From NCBI RefSeq assembly GCF_000745475.1, contig NZ_JQJJ01000009.1, positions 868,001-932,000 on the forward strand: a stretch of DNA of 64,000 nt. The letters are read 5' to 3'. The stretch is from Allobosea sp. UNC402CLCol. GTDB taxonomy: Bacteria; Pseudomonadota; Alphaproteobacteria; Rhizobiales; Beijerinckiaceae. Shown one piece after another: positions 42,730 to 52,104 of the stretch; within the stretch, counting starts at the first letter, position 1, and every line of letters begins with the position of its first letter. The notes below the pieces were generated by a model that saw only the letters and a list, made by a program, of their open reading frames with translations, made no database searches and was not told where the DNA came from. Made by a program: the position numbers and the translations under genes.

Positions 42730-44394
42730 ATGAGCGCTGGCAAAACGACTGGGGCTGCCCAAGATGTCGCGCTTGCGATTCGCGGCCTGACGCTCAGTCT
42801 GCCGCGCAATATGGAGCGGGCGCACGCCGTCAGCGACGTTTCGTTCGATCTGAGACGCGGTCAAATCCTCTGCATCATCGGGGAATCCGGTTCCGGCAAA
42901 TCGGTTTCCGCCAATGCCGTCATGGGGCTTCTTCCTCGGTCTATCCGTGTGACGGCCGGCGAGATCCTGCTCGAAGGACAGAATATCGTCGGCCTGCCGC
43001 CCGACAGGCTCCGCGAGATCCGGGGCAGGGTCGTCTCGATGATCTTCCAGGATCCGTTGTCCGCCTTGAATCCGCTGATGACGGTGGGCCAACAGGTTGA
43101 CGAGGTTCTGGCGGTGCACGGGGTCGGAACGCCGCAGACGCGGCGCGAACGCACGCTCGAACTCCTGACCGAAGTCGGCCTGCCGAGCCCGGAGCTCACC
43201 TATCAGCAATATCCGTTCAGATTGTCGGGCGGGCAGCGCCAGCGGGTCATGATCGCGATGGCGCTCGCCCTGGAGCCCTCCATCCTGATCGCGGACGAGC
43301 CGACGACCGCCTTGGACGTGACGACCCAGGCCCAGATCCTCAAGCTGATCCGGGACATCCAGCGCCGCAAGAACATGAGCGTGATGTTCATCACCCATGA
43401 TTTCGGCGTCGTGTCGGAGATCGCCGACAGCGTCGTCGTGATGGAGAAGGGGCAGATCGTCGAGCAGGGCAGCGCGGACAAGGTGCTCAAGACGCCGAGC
43501 CATCCCTATACGCAGCGTCTGATCGCCGCGGTCCCGCATCTGACGGGCCAGAACCGCCCGGCGCTCGATGTCGCCGCGAGCGAGCCGGTCCTGAAGGTCG
43601 AGGGCCTGCTCAAAACCTACCGCAGCGGCAGTGCGTTCATGGGGACCCTACGCGAGGTCGCGGCGGTCAACGAGGTGTCCTTCGATCTGGCGGCCGGGCA
43701 GACGCTGGGCATCGTCGGCGAAAGCGGCTCGGGCAAGTCGTCGCTCGGCCGGCTGCTGCTCAAGCTGATGGACAGCGACGGGGGGCGGATCGTCTTCGAG
43801 GGGACCGACATCGCGAGGATGCCGGAACCGGAGTTCCGGCGGCTGCGGCCCCGGATCCAGATGGTGTTCCAGGACCCTTCGGCTTCGCTGAACCCGCGTT
43901 CCACGATCGGCCGGATACTGACGGTCGGACCCGTCGCGCATGGCACGCCCTATGCCGAGGCCAGGGACGAGGCCCGCGCGCTCTTGAAGCGCGTCGGTCT
44001 CGATGGTGGAGCGTTCGATCGCTATCCGCACGAATTCTCCGGCGGGCAGCGGCAACGTATCGGCATCGCCCGGGCCTTGATGTTCAGGCCGAAGCTGCTC
44101 GTGGCCGACGAGGCCGTCTCGGCGCTCGACGTCTCGATTCAGGCCCAGATCCTGAAGCTTCTCGATGACATCCAGCGCGAAACCGGCGTCTCGATGGTCT
44201 TCATCACGCATGACCTGCGTGTCGCGAGCCAGATCTGCGACGAGATCGTGGTCATGCACAAGGGCAAGATCGTCGAGCGGGGGCAGCCCTCGCAGATCTT
44301 CCTGGACCCGACTTCCGCCTACACCCGCGAACTGGTCGCCGCCATCCCCGGCGAAAGGCCAGATGGGGGCGGCCGGATCGCCTTGGCGGGCTGA
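42730..44394 (+). CDS. dipeptide/oligopeptide ABC importer, fused double ATPase (DppD-DppF type)
   Basis: This 554-residue protein has two complete ATPase domains. The first has Walker A GESGSGKS (51-58), signature LSGGQRQRVMIAMAL and Walker B ILIADEPTTALDV. The second has Walker A GESGSGKS near 329-336, signature FSGGQRQRIGIARAL and Walker B LLVADEAVSALDV, where the usual Pro after Glu is Ala. Each carries the peptide-transporter C-terminal segment (HPYTQRLIAAVP; SAYTRELVAAIPG). It is the first gene of a four-gene importer operon. Confidence 0.92.
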   Translation: MSAGKTTGAAQDVALAIRGLTLSLPRNMERAHAVSDVSFDLRRGQILCIIGESGSGKSVSANAVMGLLPRSIRVTAGEILLEGQNIVGLPPDRLREIRGRVVSMIFQDPLSALNPLMTVGQQVDEVLAVHGVGTPQTRRERTLELLTEVGLPSPELTYQQYPFRLSGGQRQRVMIAMALALEPSILIADEPTTALDVTTQAQILKLIRDIQRRKNMSVMFITHDFGVVSEIADSVVVMEKGQIVEQGSADKVLKTPSHPYTQRLIAAVPHLTGQNRPALDVAASEPVLKVEGLLKTYRSGSAFMGTLREVAAVNEVSFDLAAGQTLGIVGESGSGKSSLGRLLLKLMDSDGGRIVFEGTDIARMPEPEFRRLRPRIQMVFQDPSASLNPRSTIGRILTVGPVAHGTPYAEARDEARALLKRVGLDGGAFDRYPHEFSGGQRQRIGIARALMFRPKLLVADEAVSALDVSIQAQILKLLDDIQRETGVSMVFITHDLRVASQICDEIVVMHKGKIVERGQPSQIFLDPTSAYTRELVAAIPGERPDGGGRIALAG

Positions 44395-44425
44395 CAACCA
44401 AGCAACCAAAAGAGGGAAACGACAG

Positions 44426-46093
44426 ATGACGAAACCGATTGATACCAAGGCCGGATGGTCGCGTCGCGATGCCATGCGCCTGGCCGCCATCGGCGGCCTC
44501 GGCCTCGCGGCTCCGAATCTTCTGGGTCGCCCGGCCTTCGGCCAGACCCCGCCGCAGAAGCCCGCCGGCCGCGTCGTCGTGGGCATGTCGCAGGAGCCGA
44601 CCGTCCTCAACCCGCTGATGGTCAAGATCGAGGTTGACGACGGCGTGCACTTCTCGCTGTTCGACGCCCTGTTCCGGGTCGATCCGAAAGGCGTGATCCA
44701 GCCCAACCTCGCGCGCGAGGTGCCCAGCCAGCAGAATGGCGGGATTTCGCAGGACGGCCTGCAATGGCGCGTGAAGCTGCGGGACAATGTGCGCTGGCAT
44801 GACGGCAAGCCGTTCACCGCCGAGGACGTCAAGTTCACGCTCGAACTGATCGTCAATCCGAAGTTCCGCAGCTGGCGTACGCTTGGACACGCGCTGGTCC
44901 GCGACATCACGATCGTGTCCCCGACCGAGATCCAGTGGCGTATGGAGCAGCCCTTCGCGCCCTATCTGTCCTTCCTGACGGAGACCTTCATCGTCCCGAA
45001 GCACGCCTTCGACGGAGAGGCGGACGTCAACAATGCGGCCTTCAACCGTGCTCCGATCGGAACCGGCGCCTTTAAATTCGGCAAGCGCGTCGCCGGCGAT
45101 CATGTCGAGCTGGTGGCCAATCCCGATTATTTCGGCGAGGGTCCCTATCTCGAGCGGCTGATCTTCAAATACATCCCCGACTCGACGGTGCTCTACACGC
45201 AGCTGAAAAGCGGCGATATCGATATGATCGGCCAGCAGTACATTCCGGCGAACTATTTCGAGGAGGCCAAGAAACTTCCCAGCCTCGCCGTGGAGAAGGT
45301 GCTCCGGTCGAATATCGAGTCGATCTACTTCAATCTCGACCGGCCGCAGTTCAAGGAACTCGTCGTCAGGCAGGCGATCTATACGGCCATCGATCGCAAG
45401 TCGATCATCGATGCCCTCTATTACGGCATGCCGGCTCCGACCGAGACCTTCATGCCCAAGCAGTCCGCCTATTACAATCCGAACCTGCCGGTCCAGGAAT
45501 TCGACCTCAAGAAGGCGGCCAAGATGCTGGAAGATGCCGGCTGGAAGAAGGGGCCGGACGGAATTCGCGCCAAGGACGGCGTCAAGCTGTCCTTCGCGAA
45601 TTCGACGACGGCCGGCGATCAGCTGCGCGAGCAGCTCCAGCAGTTCGTCAAGCAGAGCCTCGCCGAGATCGGCGTCGAGATGAAGATCTCGAACCTTCCC
45701 GCGGCGGTGATCTGGGGCGATTTCTGGCAGCAGTCGCAATTCGACACGGCGATCGTCGGCATCACCTTCCTGATCGGCGCGGATCCCGACGTCACCAACC
45801 GCTTCAGCTCCAAGGCCATCCCGGCCAAGGGCGGGCGCGGCTCGAACAATGCCCAATACGTCAACCCCGAGGTGGACGCGCTCCTCGAGCAAGGCACCCG
45901 CACCTTCGATCCGGAGGCGCGCCGCCCGATCTACAACAAGATCCAGGAACTCGTGCGGCGGGATCTGCCCTTCATGCCGATCTACCAGACCGAGGCGGGC
46001 TACGGTCGCAAGAAGAAGATCCAGGGCTTTCAGGCCAATCCCAACACGCGCACCGAATCCTGGGATGCAGCGCATTGGTACTGGATGAGCTGA
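44426..46093 (+). CDS. peptide/nickel-type ABC substrate-binding protein (family 5) with Tat leader
   Basis: This 555-residue periplasmic protein has the leader SRRDAMRLAAIGGLGLAAP at residues 12-30, a twin-arginine signal, with a cut near AFGQ. Family-5 signatures are LQWRVKLRDNVRWHDGKPFTAEDVKFTLE and IGTGAFKFGKRVAGDHVELVANPDYF. The start at 44426 is used because GAGGG lies 9 bp upstream. A longer frame from 44165 overlaps the ATPase gene and is rejected. The ligand may be a peptide or an amino-acid conjugate. Confidence 0.9.
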   Translation: MTKPIDTKAGWSRRDAMRLAAIGGLGLAAPNLLGRPAFGQTPPQKPAGRVVVGMSQEPTVLNPLMVKIEVDDGVHFSLFDALFRVDPKGVIQPNLAREVPSQQNGGISQDGLQWRVKLRDNVRWHDGKPFTAEDVKFTLELIVNPKFRSWRTLGHALVRDITIVSPTEIQWRMEQPFAPYLSFLTETFIVPKHAFDGEADVNNAAFNRAPIGTGAFKFGKRVAGDHVELVANPDYFGEGPYLERLIFKYIPDSTVLYTQLKSGDIDMIGQQYIPANYFEEAKKLPSLAVEKVLRSNIESIYFNLDRPQFKELVVRQAIYTAIDRKSIIDALYYGMPAPTETFMPKQSAYYNPNLPVQEFDLKKAAKMLEDAGWKKGPDGIRAKDGVKLSFANSTTAGDQLREQLQQFVKQSLAEIGVEMKISNLPAAVIWGDFWQQSQFDTAIVGITFLIGADPDVTNRFSSKAIPAKGGRGSNNAQYVNPEVDALLEQGTRTFDPEARRPIYNKIQELVRRDLPFMPIYQTEAGYGRKKKIQGFQANPNTRTESWDAAHWYWMS

Positions 46094-46165
46094 ACTGCCC
46101 CCCGCGTCGCTCGCTGACATCGGCGAGCGGCGCCCCTGACGGCCAACGACATTGAGGAGGGCGCG

Positions 46166-47116
46166 ATGCGTGGTTTCCTGCTTCATCGCCTGTTCCAGAG
46201 CGCCGTGCTGCTCGTGATCGTCTCGCTGATCGGCTTCGCCACCCTCAGCCTGATGCCGGGTGGGCCGATGGCGCAGTACGGCCTGGATCCCGGGATGACC
46301 CAGGACGATCTCGCTCGCCTGAAGCAGCAGCTGGGGCTCGATCGGCCGCTCTGGGTCCAGTATTTCGACTGGGCCTGGCGGCTTCTGCAGGGCGATTGGG
46401 GAAAATCTTTCCGCGACGGTTCCGCGGTGCTGTCCGTCATCGGGCGCCACATCTTCGCGACGTTGCTGTTGATGGGAACGTCGACGGTGATCGCGATCGC
46501 GCTCGGGAGCTGGATCGGAATCCGGGGCGCCACGCACCGCCATTCGGTCTTCGACTATCTCGCGACGATCGGTGCCATGATCGCGCTGTCGATTCCGACC
46601 TTCTGGTTCGGCCTGATCGGGATCTATTTCTTCACGCTGAAGCTTGGCTGGCTGCCGGCGGGCAACATGTACACGATCGGCGACGGGTCGGTGCTGGACT
46701 ACGCGCATCATCTGATCATGCCGAGCGTGGTGCTGTCGCTCGTGCATGTCGCGATCTGGAGCCGCTACATGCGAACCGCGACGCTCGATGCGATCAGCCA
46801 GGATTTCGTGAAGACGGCGCGTGCGAAGGGCGCGAGCGAGCGGCGCGTGCTGATGAAGCATGTCGTCGGAAACGCCCTGCTGCCGATGATCGCATTGGCG
46901 GGCGTGCAATTGCCCAGCATCCTGACCGGCGCGCTCGTGACCGAGACCGTCTTCACATGGCCGGGCATGGGGCGGCTGTTCCTGGATAGCCTGAGCTACA
47001 GCGACTATCCGGTGGTGATGGGCCTCCTGATCTTCTCGGCCATCATCGTCATTCTCGGAAATCTGATCGCCGACATCGTGATCGCCTTCGTCGATCCGCG
47101 GATCCGACTGGCCTGA
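46166..47116 (+). CDS. dipeptide/oligopeptide ABC transporter permease (DppB type)
   Basis: This 316-residue permease has a GGAGG ribosome site five bases before the ATG. It shows FATLSLMPGGPMAQYGLDPGMTQDDLARLKQQLGLDRPLWVQYFDW near the N-terminus and the coupling region DFVKTARAKGASERRVLMKHVVGNALLP near 213, both classic DppB/OppB features. The next permease gene begins 29 bp downstream. Confidence 0.92.
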   Translation: MRGFLLHRLFQSAVLLVIVSLIGFATLSLMPGGPMAQYGLDPGMTQDDLARLKQQLGLDRPLWVQYFDWAWRLLQGDWGKSFRDGSAVLSVIGRHIFATLLLMGTSTVIAIALGSWIGIRGATHRHSVFDYLATIGAMIALSIPTFWFGLIGIYFFTLKLGWLPAGNMYTIGDGSVLDYAHHLIMPSVVLSLVHVAIWSRYMRTATLDAISQDFVKTARAKGASERRVLMKHVVGNALLPMIALAGVQLPSILTGALVTETVFTWPGMGRLFLDSLSYSDYPVVMGLLIFSAIIVILGNLIADIVIAFVDPRIRLA

Positions 47117-47145
47117 GCGGCGCAACTGGTCGAGGAACAACGACA

Positions 47146-48024
47146 ATGAACACCCTCGCTCTGCGCGATCGCCCGAGCCGCTGGTGGCAAAGCCGCGTCG
47201 CGCGGCGTTTCGCGCAGCATCCCCTGGCGTTGCTCGGTCTCGTGATGATCACGGCTCTCACCGTGGCCTGTGTCGTGGGGCCGTGGCTCCTGCCCTACGA
47301 CATCCTTCAGATCGACCTGCGGGCGCGCTTCGCGCCGCCCCTGACGGGCTCGCACATTCTCGGCACGGACCCGCTCGGGCGTGACCTGGCTGCCCGGCTC
47401 TTCGTCGCCGGCCGGGTCTCGCTCCTCGTCGGCTTCTCGGCGATGCTTCTGTCGGTCGTCGTCGGCACGGTCGTCGGCGTCATCGCCGGGTATCGCGGCG
47501 GCTGGCTCGGTGCCGCGCTGATGCGAACCGTGGACGGCTTCCTCGCCTTTCCGTCCATCTTCCTCGTCCTTGCGCTCTCGGCCGCCCTTCAGCCCAGTCC
47601 GCTGATGATCGTCGTCATCATCGCGGTCACCAAATGGATGGAGGTGGCCCGTATCGTGGAGGCGGAAGTTCGGTCGCTGCGCGAACGCGAATTCGTGCTC
47701 GCCGGCCGCATGCTCGGGCTCAGCTCCGTGCACATCATGTTCCGGGAAATCCTTCCGAACGCGATGGGGCCCATTACCGTCGCGGCGTCGCTCACCGTCG
47801 CACGGGCGATCTTGCTGGAAGCCTATATCAGTTTCCTGGGTTACGGCATCCAGCCTCCGCTGCCGAGCTGGGGCAACATGCTGAACGGTGCCCAGCAATA
47901 CCTGTCCAGCGCGCCCTGGATGGCGATCATCCCAGGCGCCGCCATCACGATCGCAGTGACGAGCTTCAACTTCATCGGCGATGGCCTGCGTGACGCGCTC
48001 GACGTGAAGGGCGAGCACGGCTGA
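47146..48024 (+). CDS. dipeptide/oligopeptide ABC transporter permease (DppC type)
   Basis: This 292-residue permease has an N-terminal oligopeptide permease segment ending in HILGTDPLGRDLAARLF, the hallmark of DppC/OppC. Its coupling loop is REFVLAGRMLGLSSVHIMFREILPNAMGP near 184. GAGGA lies about 10 bases before the ATG. It ends the importer operon, and the next gene is convergent. Confidence 0.92.
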   Translation: MNTLALRDRPSRWWQSRVARRFAQHPLALLGLVMITALTVACVVGPWLLPYDILQIDLRARFAPPLTGSHILGTDPLGRDLAARLFVAGRVSLLVGFSAMLLSVVVGTVVGVIAGYRGGWLGAALMRTVDGFLAFPSIFLVLALSAALQPSPLMIVVIIAVTKWMEVARIVEAEVRSLREREFVLAGRMLGLSSVHIMFREILPNAMGPITVAASLTVARAILLEAYISFLGYGIQPPLPSWGNMLNGAQQYLSSAPWMAIIPGAAITIAVTSFNFIGDGLRDALDVKGEHG

Positions 48025-48047
48025 CGGCGACACCGAGCCGCAAGCGG

Positions 48048-48067
48048 GCGGCCCCTCCGGGGTCCGC
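48048..48067 (+). terminator. hairpin between convergent operons
   Basis: GCGG-CCCC pairs with GGGG-T-CCGC around TCC, 24 bp after the DppC stop and before the convergent aldehyde dehydrogenase stop at 48162. It has no T-tract, so it would be at best a weak or factor-assisted terminator. Confidence 0.35.
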
Positions 48068-48161
48068 GCCGGGCGACGGATGCAGGTGCTGAGAGGGACT
48101 CAGGTTCTGCCCGCTATTATGAAACGAAGGTCATCACGGAGAACGTCTCCGCTCCCCGGTC

Positions 48162-49619
48162 CTAGCTGTAGAAGCCGAGGACGGCCTTCGTTTCCAGATA
48201 TTCCTCCATGCCCTCGCGCCCGTACTCCCGGCCATTGCCCGAACGCTTGTAGCCGCCGAAAGGAGCATTCGGATCCCAGTCCGGCGCATTGAGATGAACC
48301 TGTCCGGCGCGAATCCGGGAGGCGACTTCGCGCACCGCGTCCATCTCGGTTCCCTGCACATGGGCGCCGAGGCCGTAGACCGTATCGTTCGCGATCTCTA
48401 CCGCCTCCTCGACCGTGTCATAGGGCAGGATGGCCAGGACGGGTCCGAAGATCTCCTCCTGCGCGATTACCATCTCGCGGCGGACTTCGGAAAAGATCGT
48501 CGGGCGGGCGTAGAAGCCCGAGGCGATGCCCGCCGGGCGGCCGGGGCCGCCCGTCACGAGTTTCGCGCCTTCGCCGATGCCCGCTTCGATCATCATCTGG
48601 ACGCGCTCGAACTGGGCGCGGTTCGCGATGGGCCCGTGCGTCGTCGCCTCCAGCAGGGGATCGCCCACGACGAATTCGCCGGCGGCGGCCGCGGCCAGCG
48701 CCTCGACATCGCGGAGGCGGTCACGGGGGACCAGCATCCGTGTCGGCGCGCTGCAGGACTGGCCGAGATTGCGCATGGCCGCTGCGACGCCCAGCGGTAC
48801 GCACCGGGCGAGATCGGCATCGGGCAGCACGATATTGGGCGACTTGCCGCCGAGTTCCTGCGCGACCCTCTTGACCGTCGGAGCGGCCGCCTGCGCCACG
48901 AGGACGCCCGCCCGCGTCGAGCCGGTGATCGAGACCATGTCGACCTCGGGATGCGAGGCGAGACCCTCGCCGACCACCGGTCCCGTTCCGTTGACGAGGT
49001 TGAACACACCGGGCGGGCAGCCGGCCTCGTCCATGAGTTCGGCGAAGAGGAGCGCGCTCAGGGGCGACAGCTCGCTGGGTTTGAGGACGACCGTGCAGCC
49101 TGCGGCCAGCGCCGGGCCGACCTTGGCGGTGATCTGATAGAGCGGCCAGTTCCACGGCGTGATCAGGGAACAGACGCCGATCGCCTCGCGCAGGATCGCG
49201 GTGCTGCCGCGCTGCGAGACGAAGGCGAAGTCCGCCAGATTGTCTCGCGCCACGCGCAGATGCTCGGCGGCGAGGGGAACCTGTGCCCGGCGCGCATAGG
49301 TGATGGCCGCACCCATTTCGGCGGTGAGCGCCTGTGCGATCAGCTCCGCTCGTTCCAGCACGAGCGCATGGACGCGGCTGAGAAGCGCGGCGCGTGTCGC
49401 AGGCTCTGTCCGGGACCAGCCGGAAAAAGCGCGGCGGGCCGCGGAGACCGCGGCCTCGACGTCCCCTGAACTGCCGAGCGGAATCTCCGCGATCGCCGTC
49501 TCGGTTGCGGGGTTGATGACGCAGGCTCGATCCTGACCATCGGGCTCGCGCCAGCCGCCGTCGATGTAGAAGCGGCCGAGATGCCCGCTCTCCCTGAGGT
49601 GCTGCACGGCATGGCTCAT
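48162..49619 (-). CDS. NAD(P)-dependent aldehyde dehydrogenase
   Basis: This 485-residue enzyme has ITPWNWPLYQITAKVGPALAAGCTVVLKPSE at 153-183 (coenzyme segment), GSTRAG near 233-238, the general base Glu255 in AQELGGKSPNIVLP and the catalytic Cys289 in NLGQSCSAPTR, as in superfamily ALDHs. The ATG at 49619 overlaps the FAD oxidase stop in ATGA, and a 33-residue upstream extension is rejected. It ends a minus-strand operon facing the kinase/PLP/importer operon. Oxidation of an amino-acid semialdehyde, such as 2-aminoadipate semialdehyde, would connect the two halves. Confidence 0.88.
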   Translation of the reverse strand: MSHAVQHLRESGHLGRFYIDGGWREPDGQDRACVINPATETAIAEIPLGSSGDVEAAVSAARRAFSGWSRTEPATRAALLSRVHALVLERAELIAQALTAEMGAAITYARRAQVPLAAEHLRVARDNLADFAFVSQRGSTAILREAIGVCSLITPWNWPLYQITAKVGPALAAGCTVVLKPSELSPLSALLFAELMDEAGCPPGVFNLVNGTGPVVGEGLASHPEVDMVSITGSTRAGVLVAQAAAPTVKRVAQELGGKSPNIVLPDADLARCVPLGVAAAMRNLGQSCSAPTRMLVPRDRLRDVEALAAAAAGEFVVGDPLLEATTHGPIANRAQFERVQMMIEAGIGEGAKLVTGGPGRPAGIASGFYARPTIFSEVRREMVIAQEEIFGPVLAILPYDTVEEAVEIANDTVYGLGAHVQGTEMDAVREVASRIRAGQVHLNAPDWDPNAPFGGYKRSGNGREYGREGMEEYLETKAVLGFYS

Positions 49620-50893
49620 TGGAAACGGTCCTTGATCCGGTAATAGGCACCGATGAGCGGCAGGAACCAGGGCTTGCCGAAATGGCCGGGAATGGCCGGC
49701 CAGGCGAAGTCCTTCCACGGGTTCAGCTCGGCACGCCCGTCCATGACCTCGGCCATGATGGTGCCCATGAGCGTCGACATCTGCGTGCCGTGGCCGCTGT
49801 AGCCCATCGAGTAGTAGACACCGTCACGCTCGCCGGCGCGCGGGAGGCGGTCGCGCGTCATGTCGACCATGCCGCCCCAGCAATAGTCGATGCGCGCGTC
49901 ACGCAGCGCGGGAAAGACGTCGTTCAGCGCGGCGCGCAGGATTGCGCCGCTCTTCTCGTCGGATGCCGGGTTGGATACGGCGAAGCGCGCCCGGCCGCCG
50001 AACAGCAGGCGGTTGTCGGGGGTCGTCCGGAAATAGTTGACGAGGTTCCTGGTATCGACCGCGTTGCGGCGGCGCGGCGTCAGCTTGTCGAGAAGGTCGA
50101 CAGGCAACGGCTCCGTCACGATCAGGAACGCCCCGACGGGTACGATCCGGCGGCGCACCCAGCCCAGCGGGCCGGCCTGCGAGATGCCGCTGGCCAGCAG
50201 CACCTGCCGCGCGGTGACGTCTCCCTTCGACGTCGCGACGACGTGGCCACCGCCAGGAGCCGGCTTCAGCCCGATCATCGGCGTGCGCTCATGGATCGTG
50301 ACGCCACGCCGCGCCGCGGCTTCTGCGAGGCCGCGCACGAAGCGGCCGATATGGATGCTGGCGCTCTTGCGATAGATCAGGCCGCCATAGTAGCGCCCGG
50401 AGCCGACCTCGGAGGCGAGGTTCGCGCGGCTCACCATCTCGGTATCGGGATCGACATGGGCGGCGAGAAGATCCTGGGCCCGCGCCAGCTTGTCGTAGTG
50501 CTCCGGCTTGGCCGCGAGCTTGATCTTGCCGACGCGGGCGAAGCTGCAATCGATGTCCTCCTCGGCAACGAGGCGCTCGACAGTGTCCACCCCTGCATCG
50601 AAGGCACGGTAGAGGCGGTCGGCCGTTTCATGGCCGAGCCTTTGCGACATGATGCCGTAATCCTGCGCGAAGCCGTTGTTGCACATGCCGCCATTGCGCC
50701 CCGAGGCGGCATGGCCGATCGTCTCGGCTTCCAGCAGGATCACCCGCGCGCCCTTCTTGGCGAGCGCCAGGGCGGCGGAAGAGCCGGTCAGGCCGCCGCC
50801 GATCACGGCGACGTCATAGCGGCCTTGAACCGGCCCCTCGGCGCCACCCGAGAACGGGATCGACGTATCCAACCAGTAGGATGTGAGCTTCAT
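49616..50893 (-). CDS. FAD-dependent amine/amino-acid oxidoreductase (DadA/PuuB-like)
   Basis: This 425-residue flavoprotein has the FAD-binding Rossmann motif VIGGGLTGSSAALALAKKGARVILLEAE at 30-57, the GHAASGRNGGMCNNGFAQDYG segment next to the flavin, and a C-terminal YYSMGYSGHGTQMSTLMG nucleotide loop. This is the DAO-family layout of gamma-glutamylputrescine oxidase and related enzymes. The ATG at 50893 follows AGGG, and a long upstream frame is rejected. It lies between the D-serine-dehydratase-type gene and the ALDH gene, so amine oxidation to an aldehyde followed by ALDH is likely. Confidence 0.87.
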   Translation of the reverse strand: MKLTSYWLDTSIPFSGGAEGPVQGRYDVAVIGGGLTGSSAALALAKKGARVILLEAETIGHAASGRNGGMCNNGFAQDYGIMSQRLGHETADRLYRAFDAGVDTVERLVAEEDIDCSFARVGKIKLAAKPEHYDKLARAQDLLAAHVDPDTEMVSRANLASEVGSGRYYGGLIYRKSASIHIGRFVRGLAEAAARRGVTIHERTPMIGLKPAPGGGHVVATSKGDVTARQVLLASGISQAGPLGWVRRRIVPVGAFLIVTEPLPVDLLDKLTPRRRNAVDTRNLVNYFRTTPDNRLLFGGRARFAVSNPASDEKSGAILRAALNDVFPALRDARIDYCWGGMVDMTRDRLPRAGERDGVYYSMGYSGHGTQMSTLMGTIMAEVMDGRAELNPWKDFAWPAIPGHFGKPWFLPLIGAYYRIKDRFQ

Positions 50894-50942
50894 CGGACCC
50901 TGGTCTCTCTCGAAGTGGAAGACGGGTTGCGGGCTGCAGCGC

Positions 50943-52094
50943 CTACCAGCCGCGCATGCGCGGCCACTCGGCAGCGATCGCTCTCGCGGGTCCGAAGACG
51001 ACGTGATAGCGCTCGTGCTGCGCACCGGTGGCGCAGGCATGGTTGGGCATGATCCGGACCTTGGCGCCGACGGGCAGGTCGGGCAGCTCCTGCGAGGAGC
51101 CGGAGCGGAGCGCCAGCGTGCCATGTTCCTGACTGGCATGGGCCAAGATCAGATCGGGGTAGGGTCTGCCGTCGAGATCGCAGACGATCCCATAGCCCTG
51201 GTCGACGCGCTGGGCCGCCGTGCCGCGGTCTCGCGACAGAGCCATCCAGCCGGCATCGACCATGATCCAGCCCTTTTCCGGCCGCTTCCCGATCACGGTG
51301 GCGAGGACGGAAAGCGCGAGATCGTCGGTCGTGCAGACCCCGACGCCATGCATCACGAGATCGAAGAACATGTAGACGCCGGCTCGCATTTCCGTGACGC
51401 CGTCGAGCGCCTTGGCAAAATGGGCAGTGGGCGTCGAGCCGACGCTGACGACATGGCATTCGTGCCCGGCGGCCCGCAGCCGCTGTGCGGCCTCGACGGC
51501 GACGGCCCGCTCGTTCTCGGCCGCTGCCTCGAGCGCTTCGGGTGTATGCAGCGCATAGGATTCGCCGGCATGGGTCAGGACGCCCGCGAGCGTGACGCCC
51601 GCCGCATCCAGAGCCGCGGCGACGCCGAGGAGGTTGGGGTCGCTGACCAGAAGCCCGCCACGATGGCCGTCGCAGTCGATCTCGATGAAGGCCGATGGCG
51701 TCACGCCCGCCGCGCGGCCGGCCTCGCCCAGGATCGCCGCCTGCTCCCGCGTGTCGAGCAGGACCTTGATATCGATGCCGGCCTTGCGCAGGCGCATGGC
51801 TCGTGCGGCCGTATGGGGCGAGACGCCGACGGCATAGGTGATGTCGCGGTAGCCATGTCCCGCGAAATACTCCGCTTCCGCCAGGGTGGAGACGGTGATC
51901 GGGCCGGGTCCGTTCGGAAACGCCCGGTGTGCGACGTCGATGGACTTGGCCGTCTTCATGTGCGGACGCAGCGCGACGCCCTGTTCGGCCATGCGCGCCG
52001 CGAGGCGGGCGAGATTGCGGTCGAGTCGGGATGCGTCGAGAACGAGCGCTGGTGTTTCCAGAGTGTCGAGCGTGGCGGCGTCGGATGGCGGCAT
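50943..52094 (-). CDS. D-serine dehydratase / D-threonine aldolase-type PLP enzyme (fold type III)
   Basis: This 383-residue alanine-racemase-fold enzyme has the PLP lysine Lys47 in LRPHMKTAKS, a substrate/PLP segment IEIDCDGHRGGL, a phosphate-cup region with SVGSTPTAHF, and a metal site His352-x-Cys354 in MPNHACAT. D-threonine aldolases use His-x-Asp there, while zinc D-serine dehydratases use His-x-Cys, so the dehydratase type is favoured. The ATG at 52094 gives family length. It probably eliminates water or cleaves a beta-hydroxy D-amino acid. It lies 10 bp after a GNAT gene and 49 bp before the FAD oxidase gene. Confidence 0.83.
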   Translation of the reverse strand: MPPSDAATLDTLETPALVLDASRLDRNLARLAARMAEQGVALRPHMKTAKSIDVAHRAFPNGPGPITVSTLAEAEYFAGHGYRDITYAVGVSPHTAARAMRLRKAGIDIKVLLDTREQAAILGEAGRAAGVTPSAFIEIDCDGHRGGLLVSDPNLLGVAAALDAAGVTLAGVLTHAGESYALHTPEALEAAAENERAVAVEAAQRLRAAGHECHVVSVGSTPTAHFAKALDGVTEMRAGVYMFFDLVMHGVGVCTTDDLALSVLATVIGKRPEKGWIMVDAGWMALSRDRGTAAQRVDQGYGIVCDLDGRPYPDLILAHASQEHGTLALRSGSSQELPDLPVGAKVRIMPNHACATGAQHERYHVVFGPARAIAAEWPRMRGW

Positions 52095-52104
52095 TCCGAT
52101 GCTC

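Noticed and set aside
44252-47146. Minus-strand open frame of 964 codons opposite the peptide importer
   Set aside because: It is antisense to binding-protein and permease genes with clear family motifs, and has no motifs or ribosome site of its own.
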